From Reticulascus tulasneorum (lineage: Eukaryota > Ascomycota > Sordariomycetes > Glomerellales > Reticulascaceae): 64,000 nucleotides of DNA. Shown here piece by piece: positions 55,001 to 64,000 of this stretch. A program made the position numbers and the translations under genes. Below the pieces are notes generated by a model. The model was not told the origin of the DNA and did not search any database. It saw only the letters and a program-made list of their open reading frames with translations. Within the stretch, counting starts at the first letter, position 1. Every line of letters begins with the position of its first letter. The stretch covers positions 1,984,001-2,048,000 of the forward strand of contig LSAX01000002.1 in assembly GCA_001557505.1 (NCBI GenBank). Direction: 5' to 3'.

Positions 55001-57759
55001 TCAGATCTGCGAAGACAGGCTCACTCTGGCAGAGATCAACGATGGCAGGTGACATCAGGCCGAGAAGATTGAATGCCATCTCCTGCTGGGAGAAAGTGCG
55101 AACGCCAAAGGCTTCAACACCCTCGGCCACAATATTGTTGCCACCCATGAGCCCGGTGCCACGAGTCCATCCGATGACAGCCCCGCAAATGGTCAAATAT
55201 TGAGCCCAATCCTCGGAGTGCCATCGATTGAACAGCGTCTCGAGACCAAGCTTAGACTCGGAGTAGAGACCATCGTTGCCAAAAGTACCATGGTTAGGGG
55301 ATAGAGGAATGACAACCTGGGCAGGGCGAGTCTCGAAACCACGGTCGGTCTTTTGCGTCTTGACATAACCCAAAAGGCGTAGCAGGTTCGTCAGCATGAT
55401 ACGATGTGCCAGCTCCGACTTGGAATCAATGCCATCAATCTGGCGACCATTCTCAGAAATGGCCGCGAAGGGAACGATGTAGTCAAGATCCCATCCGAGG
55501 CCATTCTTGGGGTCGTAAATGTACTCGATCAATGCCTCAACGTCCTGCTTACTACCCTGGTTGAAGGGCACAACAACAAGCTGCGATCCGCGGGAACCGT
55601 ATCGCGTGTACATGGACTGGTAGTACTCTGTAACTTCTCTGGAGAACCGGCTAGTCGTGACAATCACCTTCGCACCACCGCTGATCAGGCCTTGCAAGAC
55701 ATCGGCTCCAATGGAACCGGCGCCAGCACCAGTCATGAGAACGTTTTTGCCAGAGAACGTCACGCCGGACTTGGCAGCGTCCTCAAGGCATTGGAGATAC
55801 TGCGCCGTAAGTTTCTTGCTGTAATCCCAGCCGTGGAGGCTCTTTCTCTTCAAGTGAAGGAAAGGAATAGTCTCAACTTTGCCCTTGGCTTGGCCGTTGG
55901 GCTTCATGCTCGGTTTTCTCACAGCACCGGTTGCTTTGCCGTTCTCCTTGGGAATAATTTGATTTTCGTTCATAGCCAAAGACCGCAAAACGTCGCCATA
56001 TAAATTCTTGATTTCCAATTGCGACGTCTTTGACATCTTGTGTTGTTGCTTAATGAGCTTGTAGATGCGTTGGAGGTCGTTTTGAACCTTTGTCCGGTTG
56101 CCGTACTCGGAGATCTTGCCACCTTCGGCCATCTGTTGAACGTAGTGCTCCAGCTTGCGACAGCTAGCACGCGGGACCTCTTCGTAGTTCAGGTTACCAC
56201 GGGCATCGATAGTCGTGCGCGGACCAGTCGGAACGGCAACATCTTTGTAGGCCGGCGGGACCTCGAGTGTGTCCTTGCAGTTTTCAATGAGGAGTAGTCC
56301 AAGCTGTTTTGCGAGCTTATAAGTCTCTCCGCGCTCGGTGGGGCAGATGTCCATGTGATATTGCATGAACTCAAGGAGTGTGGGATTTGATCGGTTCATG
56401 ATGCGGATACACTGGCTGACAATCTCTCGATCGACAGCCTTGAGTCTGCCAAAGATGATATCGTAGTACATATTTAAGGCATCCTGCCTTGCCCAATTCC
56501 AAGACGAGTCGTAGGATCTGGCCTTAAGGGGACTGAAGACTGGTTCAATGCCGGAGGCGTAGAAATCTCCATGCTCTGCCGCCCACAGATCCAGTTGTGC
56601 TTGAAGGATCTTCTCTGACTGCTGTGAGTTGATGGCAGCTTTATCACCTGCTCGGAGATCCATCTTGAGGTATCTTGCCAGCAGCTCGAGTTGCTGCTTG
56701 AAAAGTGCTCTCTGGTCTTTTGTAAGAGCGTCGATGGCAGCTGGGTCCATCATCATGCCACCGCCGGGGGCACCAGCTGGGCCGGCGGCCGCAGCGGTAG
56801 AAAGACTGAAGCCAGCATTTGTGGCATGCTTCTGGGTGACGTCGTCGAGGAAACTCTTGGCATCATTCTCGGAGCCGAGACGAGCGGGTGGCTCCATTGT
56901 CAGCGCTAATAAGAGCGCACCATCCTGTCGGCCAGGACCGAGTCCCCATCTCGTCTCCAGATATTTCCTGGCAGCCGTAATATTAAAGCCACCAGGCATT
57001 TTGGATGAAATGAGTCGGGCAATAAGAGCTTGCGATTGCTTGCCAAGCTGCCCATCGAAAGTGGCTTGCATCGAAGCGCCAAGCTCGTCCAAGGGAGTAT
57101 CTTCTGGCTTTTCTGGTGTTGACCCAAACTCTTTTCCGAGATCACCAAGAATTTCGTTTTGAAGGGTTGATTTGCCTGTGGGTAAACGAATCAGCCAAGG
57201 TCCTTAAAATACGAGAAGATTTCTGGAGCCACTTACCACCAACGAGATCTTTGATGGCTTTGCTGAGAGGAATCTCGAGCAACGGTTTCTTGAGCTTCTG
57301 GGCGATCAGGGCTCGCACAATGTCGAGAGCATTGACCGGCGCATCAGGAACCTGAGCAGCCGGCCCTGAGCTCGGCGGTGGCGCTGCTGCAGCAGCGACT
57401 GGTGCAGCACCGGCGGCTGGAGCTGGTGCCGAGGATGCACTTGCAGAGCTCGCGACCGGCTCCGGCTCTTCCTCGATTGGGTCGGCATCGTAGTAAATCT
57501 CCTTTGCATCCTTGTTGTAGCAAAGAATTTGCCGTTGTACGGACTTGGCTGCGTCGTATGCTTCGTACTTGGATGCAATGGTGCGCTTTGCCATTCCGCC
57601 TAGGGTATCTGCTGGACCAATTTCAACCACTCGTTCGGCAAGCTTCTCGGCAAGGAAGACATCTTGTGTTTCGATCCATCTTACTGGAGAAGCGAATTGA
57701 TATGCTAGCAGTTCGACGAGGAGGGTGTGGGCAAGCTCTTGCTCGATTTCGGGACGCAT
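52053..57759 (-). CDS. FAS2: fatty acid synthase alpha subunit
   Basis: Exons 57759-57237, 57175-52221 and 52163-52053 give 1,862 residues, the usual length. It forms the alpha6 core of the cytosolic alpha6-beta6 synthase making palmitate and stearate. Domains in order: part of the malonyl/palmitoyl transferase, Ala/Pro linker, acyl carrier protein with phosphopantetheine Ser177 in [12 protein letters not shown], ketoreductase ([14 protein letters not shown]), ketosynthase with active Cys in [12 protein letters not shown] and His motifs ([23 protein letters not shown]), and a C-terminal phosphopantetheinyl transferase ([27 protein letters not shown]). The 61-nt first intron cuts the codon for the Gly just before the ACP Lys-Ser. 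The 57-nt second intron keeps the frame and could be read through, so the longer form is wrong. All catalytic motifs are intact. Confidence 0.98.
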
Positions 57760-57982
57760 GCTGGGCGATAAGGAGCTTGGAGCTCAGCTACTCGAATCTG
57801 GGAGGAAACAGGAGTGAAGCTGAGGGGTGTCTAGTTTGCCTATGCAGGGCGGGCTCTCATGGATATGACGAGAGACGACGTCCTGTGGGAGTCGACGCCT
57901 TTGCTTGGTCTGGTAAAAGAAGCAAGCAAGCAGGTAGGCAGGGAGGAAGCTGTCGAGGGATGAATTCGAAGCCTATGAAGAG

Positions 57983-58009
57983 GGAGGAGGAGGAGGAGGA
58001 GGAGGAGGA
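57983..58009. repeat. GGA microsatellite
   Basis: About nine tandem GGA units, roughly 225 bases upstream of the FAS alpha start codon. Confidence 0.9.
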
Positions 58010-58728
58010 TGAGGTTGTTTTCGGAGAAATGGAAGAATGGTGAAGGGTCTCGGATGGATGTGAAGGGAAAGCTCAAGTGAATGACAATCAACCTCGATAT
58101 CGTATCACTCCCGCTCAATTGACAATGCCAACTAGTCTAGTTATTCTTGATGGGGAGGGGGGAAACAGTCGCAAGAAAAAGGTGATTGTTGAACCGTGGC
58201 TGGGCTTGATGAAGGGGTCCACTCCAAACGAGAGGCGTGCGCAGCCGTAGAGGCGTGAGAAGAAAAAAAAAAGATTGGGCCGAGGAAAAAAACAGTGGAT
58301 AGATATCCCGGTGGTCCACCATGCAGGTGGGAAGCTGCAGGCGTTGCAGCAGACTCCTCAACCATATTCCAGGGTTAAGCCTAAAAGGGAATGGATCTGT
58401 CAGGGGGGGTGCTTCCCCACAGAATCATTTCATTGGGGAGAGCTCCTGAGATGACAAGCAGTGACAAACAAATCCAACAAGCACCTTATTGCGCTGCGCC
58501 GGATTTTTAGTGGTGACACACGCACCACCACACCACACCAACGGAAGCATTGGGGATCAACCTGCAGCACGTCCTCTGAATCAAAAGGGATGGGGATGGA
58601 TACGCCATGCGGCCGCGCGTGTCTCCAGGATTCTTTTGTGGGAAATGCCATGCGAGTATGTGTTCGTACGTCGTGCGCTGCCTGTAATTATGGAGGCACG
58701 TCCTCCAGAGCAGCCTTCCCCGAATCTT

Positions 58729-58742
58729 GGGGGGGGGGGGGG
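58729..58742. repeat. poly-G run (14)
   Basis: Fourteen consecutive G between the FAS genes. Confidence 0.9.
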
Positions 58743-60515
58743 CGTTGTTGGATTGATCTTCTCTTATCAGTGCTGGCTGCGGATCATGACGACCCACCCA
58801 GCCACGGAAAGCCAAACTTGCCCTCAGACTTTGCCATGAGGAAACTGACTCTACCAACTATGTACGTATGTATGTGCATGTTCCGCTCGCTACTGGCTAC
58901 ATTCGTAGCATCGCAGGAGGTAGGATATTATTCGCTAATTAAATAATTGAACCATGGCAAACAGCGGACTGGCGTTTTCTCCCTTGCGCTGTCGTAGATA
59001 GCCATTAATTCTGGCTGGCTGACTGGACTGGATCGGAGGCTTAATAAGGGGGACAGCAAGTGATGTGCCGGATACGGCTCGACACGACCCTATCAGACAC
59101 CAGGCTATTGGTGAGTTCAACAAACATGCAAATGCACAACAATCCTCTGGTTCGTGGCATCTCCAGGCAGTCACGTTGGTGAGTAAACATTCCTGCTCAG
59201 TAATCGACCAGATGACACTGGCCGAGGTTATCTATACGGCACGTCCTTTTGGAAGCCGGCCTCATTCATGATATGCAGTCGTGGTATGTTGAGCATTTCC
59301 CGGGGCGTTTCAGACGGTACTTGTGTACATTTGCATATACGTCGTGCTACGTAGTATATATCCACAATCTCCAAGGTCCCCCATGCCGTGTACCTACGCG
59401 CGTGGGGTGCAAAGGCGGTGGGCTTAAATGAGCGGCAGAATGAGATTGCCCCTTTGCCAGGCGTTTCTGGCAGTGGGACTAGGGCCCTGGATCGCCCGGA
59501 ATACTTCGACTAGCTGCCATGGTTGTGCTTAGGCTGCGGGCGGGAACGGGGCTGAGAGGTACCCGTTACTTGTGATTACAAAATAGCTTCGGTCTTTTAA
59601 GATGCGAGCCTCCTCGAGGGATGGGGAGTAACAAGACATAAACCATTGGGAAAAGGCCGTCTCAGGAGCTGCAGGATGTATTTCCAGATATATCGCTACA
59701 ATTAATCCTACCAATAGGTGTCACCACCGCGGGTATTTGGCCGAACAATCCAGCATCGTCAAAGGCCGAAGTGCCGTAGCTCAACGCCTTGGGATTCCAC
59801 AGCAACAAAGTACTTCTACTTTGCTTGCGAAGCTACCCTTGCGGTTGATGATTTCGAGGGGGTCTAGCGAGGAGGGTGTGTGACCATCCCCAACAGAACG
59901 AAAAAAAATTGGCGAGAATGATCCCACTGGACCTGAGCTTCCCTGTCACTGTGGATATGCAGGTCGTTGGTGGTTACCACTGTACGTCCCTCCGGCCGCC
60001 CGGGCCAATTCCATCAGACCCTATCCTTATCCAAAAAAAAATATTGGCCCGGCTATTAGTTTTTTCCCTTTTACGTTGAGGGTGAACCAAGACAAGAAAG
60101 GCCAGCAAAAATATCCACCGAGGGATGCTTCCAAAAGTCGATTGTTCCCTCTCGCCCCATTGAACCTCATTCCTACCGTCTCTTGATCCTCTATTCCTCT
60201 TCTTGAGACCATCACCAAACGTTTCCTTCACTTTTGTAAGGGCACTCACTTCGTAACCTTCCTTGTTGTTTCGTACCCTCATACTTTTAGAAGCTCCAGA
60301 AGCTTGAGGTAGCCGATACACCCATTGCTGCCGCAGCTGCAATCGCAGCTTGGAGCTATCGAATTTCCTGTCTCCTGCTCTTGATTGAGTATACGGAGCC
60401 GGACTTGCAGGTAAGAGTGTCCCCCAACTATTTCACGCTGGATCTGTCTAACTTCGCGAAGCTCCATTTCCAACCACGCATTTCAGGCGCCTACCGTTGA
60501 TACCCCTAATTCACC

Positions 60516-63500
60516 ATGTACGGCACCGGGACGGGCCCTCAGACGGGCGTGTCCACTCCACGATCCAATGCCTCCCTCCGACCTCTCACTCTCCGACACG
60601 GTTCCCTAGAGACCTCCTTTCTAGTCCCGACGGCTCTGCATTTTCACGCTCAGCAGCTGAGAGATCGCTTCAATGCGACCCTGCCCGCTGCCACCGACGA
60701 GCTCGCACAAGATGATGAACCATCATCTATCCCAGAACTACTGGCCAGATATATGGGATTCGTCGCCAGCGAAGTCGACAAGGGTGAGGATGATGCGCAG
60801 GGCTCCTACGAAGAGGTGCTGAAGCTCATCCTGAACGAGTTCGAGCGCCACTTCCTCCAAGGCAATGAGGTCCATGCTCTAGCAGCGACTCTTCCCGGAA
60901 TAGATGCAAAGAAGCTAGAGGTGATTCGAAGTTACTACGACGCCCGCCACGTCTCGAACCGTGCAATCAAGCAGCACGAGTCTGCCTTGTTCAGAGCGTC
61001 AGAAGACGGCTCCGCCGATATCTACACCATCTTTGGTGGCCAAGGCAACATTGAGGAGTATTTCGAGGAACTGCGAGAAATCTACAGAACCTACTCCTCC
61101 TTCGTGACCGAGCTGATCACGTCGTCGGCCGAGCTTCTTCAGAACCTTTCGAAGCATCCTAGCGCCGAGAAGTTGTACCCAAAGGGCCTAGACGTCATGA
61201 GCTGGCTCCAGAGCCCCGATGCCACTCCGGATATTGACTATCTGATCTCTGCTCCAGTCAGCTTCCCGCTGATTGGCCTGGTTCAGCTCGCCCATTACGA
61301 AGTTACATGCAAGGTTCTCGGGATTCACCCGGGTATTCTGCGAGACAGAATCAGCGGCTCGACCGGCCACTCCCAAGGCATTGTCCTTGCGGCAGCCACT
61401 GCTGCTGCCGACTCCTGGGATACGTGGCGCGACATTGCGCCGGCGTCTCTCACAATTCTCTTTTGGATTGGAGCTCGTAGTCAGCAGACGTTCCCCCGAA
61501 CGTCTCTGACCCCTAATATGCTTCGAGAGTCAATGGACAATGGCGAGGGCACACCAACACCCATGCTTAGTATTCGAGATCTCTCCCAGGCCGAGGTCCA
61601 GAAGCACATCGATGCAACAAATCAGTATTTGCCTGCAGATCGGCACATTGCCATCTCGCTCATCAACAGCCCTCGCAACCTTGTTGTAACGGGACCCCCG
61701 ATCTCGTTGTATGGTCTCAACTCACAACTGCGGAAAGTCAAGGCCCCAACAGGTCTCGACCAGAATCGAATTCCATACACCCAAAGGAAGGTTCGGTTTG
61801 TCAACCGCTTCCTGCCCATCACAGCACCGTTCCACAGCAAGTACCTGGCTGCAGCTACGGAGTTGATCGACGAGGATCTGAAAGACATCAGAATCCACTC
61901 CAAGGCTTTAGGCATTCCTGTCTTTGACACCAATACCGGCAAGGACATCCGCGACGAGGTCAGTGGCAACATTGTTCCAACCTTGATTCGCCTTATCACC
62001 AGAGATCCTGTCAATTGGGAGAAAGCTACTGTCTTTCCTCAAGCGACCCACGTCTTGGACTTTGGCCCTGGCGGCATTTCTGGGCTGGGAATACTCACCA
62101 GCCGGAACAAGGAGGGCACTGGCGTACGTGTCATCCTTGCTGGCTCTGTTGATGGCACCGTCCCAGAAGTCGGCTACAAGGCCGAACTTTTCGACCGAGA
62201 TGAGGAACATGCAGTCAAGTACGCCATTGATTGGGTCAAGGAGTTCGGCCCCCGCCTGATCAAGACGTCGAGCGGTCAGACCTACGTCGACACAAAGATG
62301 AGTCGACTTCTTGGCGTGCCACCAATTATGATCGCCGGCATGACTCCATGCACTGTGCCATGGGATTTCGTGGCTGCAACGATGAACGCCGGATATCACA
62401 TTGAACTCGCTGGTGGAGGTTATTACAATGCCAAGACGATGACCGAAGCTCTCGCCAAGATTGAGAAGGCGATTCCGGCTGGCCGTGGCATAACTGTCAA
62501 CTTGATTTATGTTAATCCTCGAGCCATGCAATGGCAGATTCCCCTCATCGGAAAGTTGAGGGCAGAAGGCGTTCCCATTGAAGGACTTACCATTGGTGCG
62601 GGTGTGCCATCAATTGAGGTTGCGCAGGAATACATTGAGACATTGGGTCTTAAGCACATTGCCTTCAAGCCCGGCTCGATGGACGCTATCCAAGCCGTTA
62701 TCAACATTGCCAAGGCGAACCCCACCTTCCCGGTGATTCTCCAGTGGACTGGCGGCAGAGGAGGAGGGCATCACTCATTTGAGGATTTCCATCAGCCTAT
62801 CCTGTTGATGTATGGACGCATCCGACGCACCCCAAACATCATTCTGGTGGCTGGTAGTGGCTTTGGCGGTGCTGAGGACACTTACCCTTATGTCACTGGT
62901 GAATGGTCCAGGAAATATGGCTATCCTCCCATGCCCTTCGATGGCACCTTGTTCGGCAGTCGCATGATGGTTGCTAAAGAAGCCCACACCAGCAAAAATG
63001 CAAAGCAGGCGATCGTCGACGCCGAGGGTCTTGATGACCATGAGTGGGAGAGAACCTACAAGGAGGCAGCTGGAGGCATCATCACCGTTCGATCGGAGAT
63101 GGGTGAGCCCATTCACAAGCTTGCCACCCGTGGTGTCGTGTTCTGGTCTGAAATGGACCAGAAGATCTTCAGCCTTCCGAAGGAGAAGAGGGTTGCCGCC
63201 CTCAAGGGAATGCGCGAGTACATTATCAAGAAGCTCAATGATGATTTCCAAAAAGTTTGGTTTGGCCGCAACAAAGCTGGCAAAACTGTCGATTTGGAGG
63301 ACATGACTTATGCTGAAGTTGTTCGGCGGATGGTCGAGCTTCTTTACGTCAAGCATGAGTCTCGCTGGATTGACCCAACCTTCTCGAAGCTGACGGGCGA
63401 CTTTATCCACCGTGTTGAGGAACGCTTCACCTTCAAGTCCGGCCAACCATCCCTCCTGCAAAATTATGCGGATCTGGATGACCCGTTCACTACCGTCGAG

Positions 63501-64000
63501 CGAATTCTGGCAGCTTATCCCGACGCAGAGACTCAGATCATCAATGCTCAAGATGTGCAGCATTTCTTGCTCCTGTGCCAGCGAAGAGGGCAGAAACCGG
63601 TGACATTCGTCCCTGCACTCGATGATAACTTCGAGTTTTTCTTCAAGAAGGACTCCCTCTGGCAGTCTGAGGACCTTGAGGCTGTCATCGACCAGGATGT
63701 CGGCCGAACCTGCATTCTCCAAGGCCCTACCGCTGTCAAGTTCTCAACCGTCCTGGATGAGCCTGTGAAAGAAATCCTTGATGGCATCCATCATGGGCAT
63801 ATCGCTGGCCTCACCCAAGATTTCTACAACGGCGACAGCAACGCAGTTCCGTCCATTGAATACTTCGGTGGGAAGCTCATCGAGAATGAAATCCCTGTTG
63901 AGGATGTCGATGGGCTCACGATCTCCTACGATGACACCCACAAGAATATATACCGACTGTCCACTTCTGCTGCAGCCACCATGCCACCGGAGGACTCTTG
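60516..64000 (+). CDS. FAS1: fatty acid synthase beta subunit (3' end outside window)
   Basis: ATG at 60516 in good context (TTCACCATG) opens an uninterrupted frame to the window end, 1,161 complete codons of a protein usually about 2,100 long. The N-terminal acetyltransferase domain shows TIFGGQGN and the active Ser286 in STGHSQGI, with the partner region ITAPFHSKYL. The enoyl reductase follows, with PPIMIAGMTPCTVPWDFV, HIELAGGGYYNAKTM and GGRGGGHHSFEDFHQP, typical of the FMN-dependent beta-subunit ER. The dehydratase and malonyl/palmitoyl transferase should lie beyond 64000. No intron is needed in this part. It is divergent from FAS alpha, and the two products make one complex. Confidence 0.97.
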   Translation, partial: MYGTGTGPQTGVSTPRSNASLRPLTLRHGSLETSFLVPTALHFHAQQLRDRFNATLPAATDELAQDDEPSSIPELLARYMGFVASEVDKGEDDAQGSYEEVLKLILNEFERHFLQGNEVHALAATLPGIDAKKLEVIRSYYDARHVSNRAIKQHESALFRASEDGSADIYTIFGGQGNIEEYFEELREIYRTYSSFVTELITSSAELLQNLSKHPSAEKLYPKGLDVMSWLQSPDATPDIDYLISAPVSFPLIGLVQLAHYEVTCKVLGIHPGILRDRISGSTGHSQGIVLAAATAAADSWDTWRDIAPASLTILFWIGARSQQTFPRTSLTPNMLRESMDNGEGTPTPMLSIRDLSQAEVQKHIDATNQYLPADRHIAISLINSPRNLVVTGPPISLYGLNSQLRKVKAPTGLDQNRIPYTQRKVRFVNRFLPITAPFHSKYLAAATELIDEDLKDIRIHSKALGIPVFDTNTGKDIRDEVSGNIVPTLIRLITRDPVNWEKATVFPQATHVLDFGPGGISGLGILTSRNKEGTGVRVILAGSVDGTVPEVGYKAELFDRDEEHAVKYAIDWVKEFGPRLIKTSSGQTYVDTKMSRLLGVPPIMIAGMTPCTVPWDFVAATMNAGYHIELAGGGYYNAKTMTEALAKIEKAIPAGRGITVNLIYVNPRAMQWQIPLIGKLRAEGVPIEGLTIGAGVPSIEVAQEYIETLGLKHIAFKPGSMDAIQAVINIAKANPTFPVILQWTGGRGGGHHSFEDFHQPILLMYGRIRRTPNIILVAGSGFGGAEDTYPYVTGEWSRKYGYPPMPFDGTLFGSRMMVAKEAHTSKNAKQAIVDAEGLDDHEWERTYKEAAGGIITVRSEMGEPIHKLATRGVVFWSEMDQKIFSLPKEKRVAALKGMREYIIKKLNDDFQKVWFGRNKAGKTVDLEDMTYAEVVRRMVELLYVKHESRWIDPTFSKLTGDFIHRVEERFTFKSGQPSLLQNYADLDDPFTTVERILAAYPDAETQIINAQDVQHFLLLCQRRGQKPVTFVPALDDNFEFFFKKDSLWQSEDLEAVIDQDVGRTCILQGPTAVKFSTVLDEPVKEILDGIHHGHIAGLTQDFYNGDSNAVPSIEYFGGKLIENEIPVEDVDGLTISYDDTHKNIYRLSTSAAATMPPEDS

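Larger units (their letters stand above)
57760..60515. promoter_or_regulatory. shared intergenic region of the divergent FAS genes
   Basis: 2.76 kb separate the two start codons, so both promoters lie here. Three CCGAGG hexamers occur (58280-58285, 59222-59227, 60118-60123); CCTCGG/CCGAGG is the core reported for the fungal fatty-acid regulators FarA/FarB, but about one to two would be expected by chance. A GGA repeat (57983-58009) and a 14-base G run (58729-58742) are also present. The 400 bases before FAS beta are C/T-rich, consistent with its leader. Confidence 0.6.

Noticed and set aside
1..64000. CRISPR arrays, rRNA genes, insertion sequences or intact transposons
   Set aside because: No spaced direct repeats, rRNA-like blocks, transposase or reverse transcriptase frames, or terminal repeats were seen by eye.

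Overview
The window is nuclear DNA of a filamentous ascomycete (Pezizomycotina, probably a Sordariomycete). Evidence: genes carry short 45-90 nt introns with GT...AG ends and CTAAC-like branch sites; fatty acid synthase is split into divergent alpha and beta subunit genes; and there is a fused P450-reductase of the CYP505 type, a NACHT-ankyrin STAND receptor, a CDC3/AspB-type septin and fungal mitochondrial ribosomal proteins. The species cannot be named from sequence alone. Gene models were built by hand: introns were chosen so that flanking exons restore a conserved protein frame, and every spliced length given is a multiple of three.

Left part (1-22 kb) is accessory in character. It holds the tail of a probable secreted hydrolase, a RING/IBR-like fragment, a 1,497-residue NACHT-ankyrin receptor (minus), a divergent unknown 314-residue protein (plus), a multi-exon protein ending in a subtilisin (S8) domain with an intact Asp/His/Ser triad (plus), a multi-pass membrane protein (minus), an eight-exon self-sufficient cytochrome P450 (minus) and a DUF7730/2EXR-like protein (minus). 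The receptor, unknown protein and subtilisin form a plausible recognition/cell-death neighbourhood.

Middle (22-45 kb) is mostly conserved. A tiny complex I subunit gene and mitochondrial ribosomal protein mL44 are divergent across 318 bp. They are followed by a mitochondrial cytosolic-PLA2-like phospholipase, a gene-poor 4 kb stretch with a flavin-monooxygenase relic and simple repeats, septin AspB, mitochondrial uS4 (Nam9) divergent from a La protein, a secreted PQQ-type beta-propeller protein and a protein with a bZIP-like basic region.

Right part (45-64 kb) contains a spliced secreted protein with eight cysteines that has no single long reading frame, a MARVEL-type membrane protein with a Gln/Pro tail, a repeat-bearing 2.7 kb intergenic stretch, and the divergent FAS alpha (complete) and FAS beta (cut by the window end) genes, which share a 2.76 kb intergenic region. 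FAS alpha and beta together make the cytosolic fatty acid synthase complex; the P450 and the phospholipase are also expected to act on fatty acyl chains, but nothing here shows that the genes are co-regulated.
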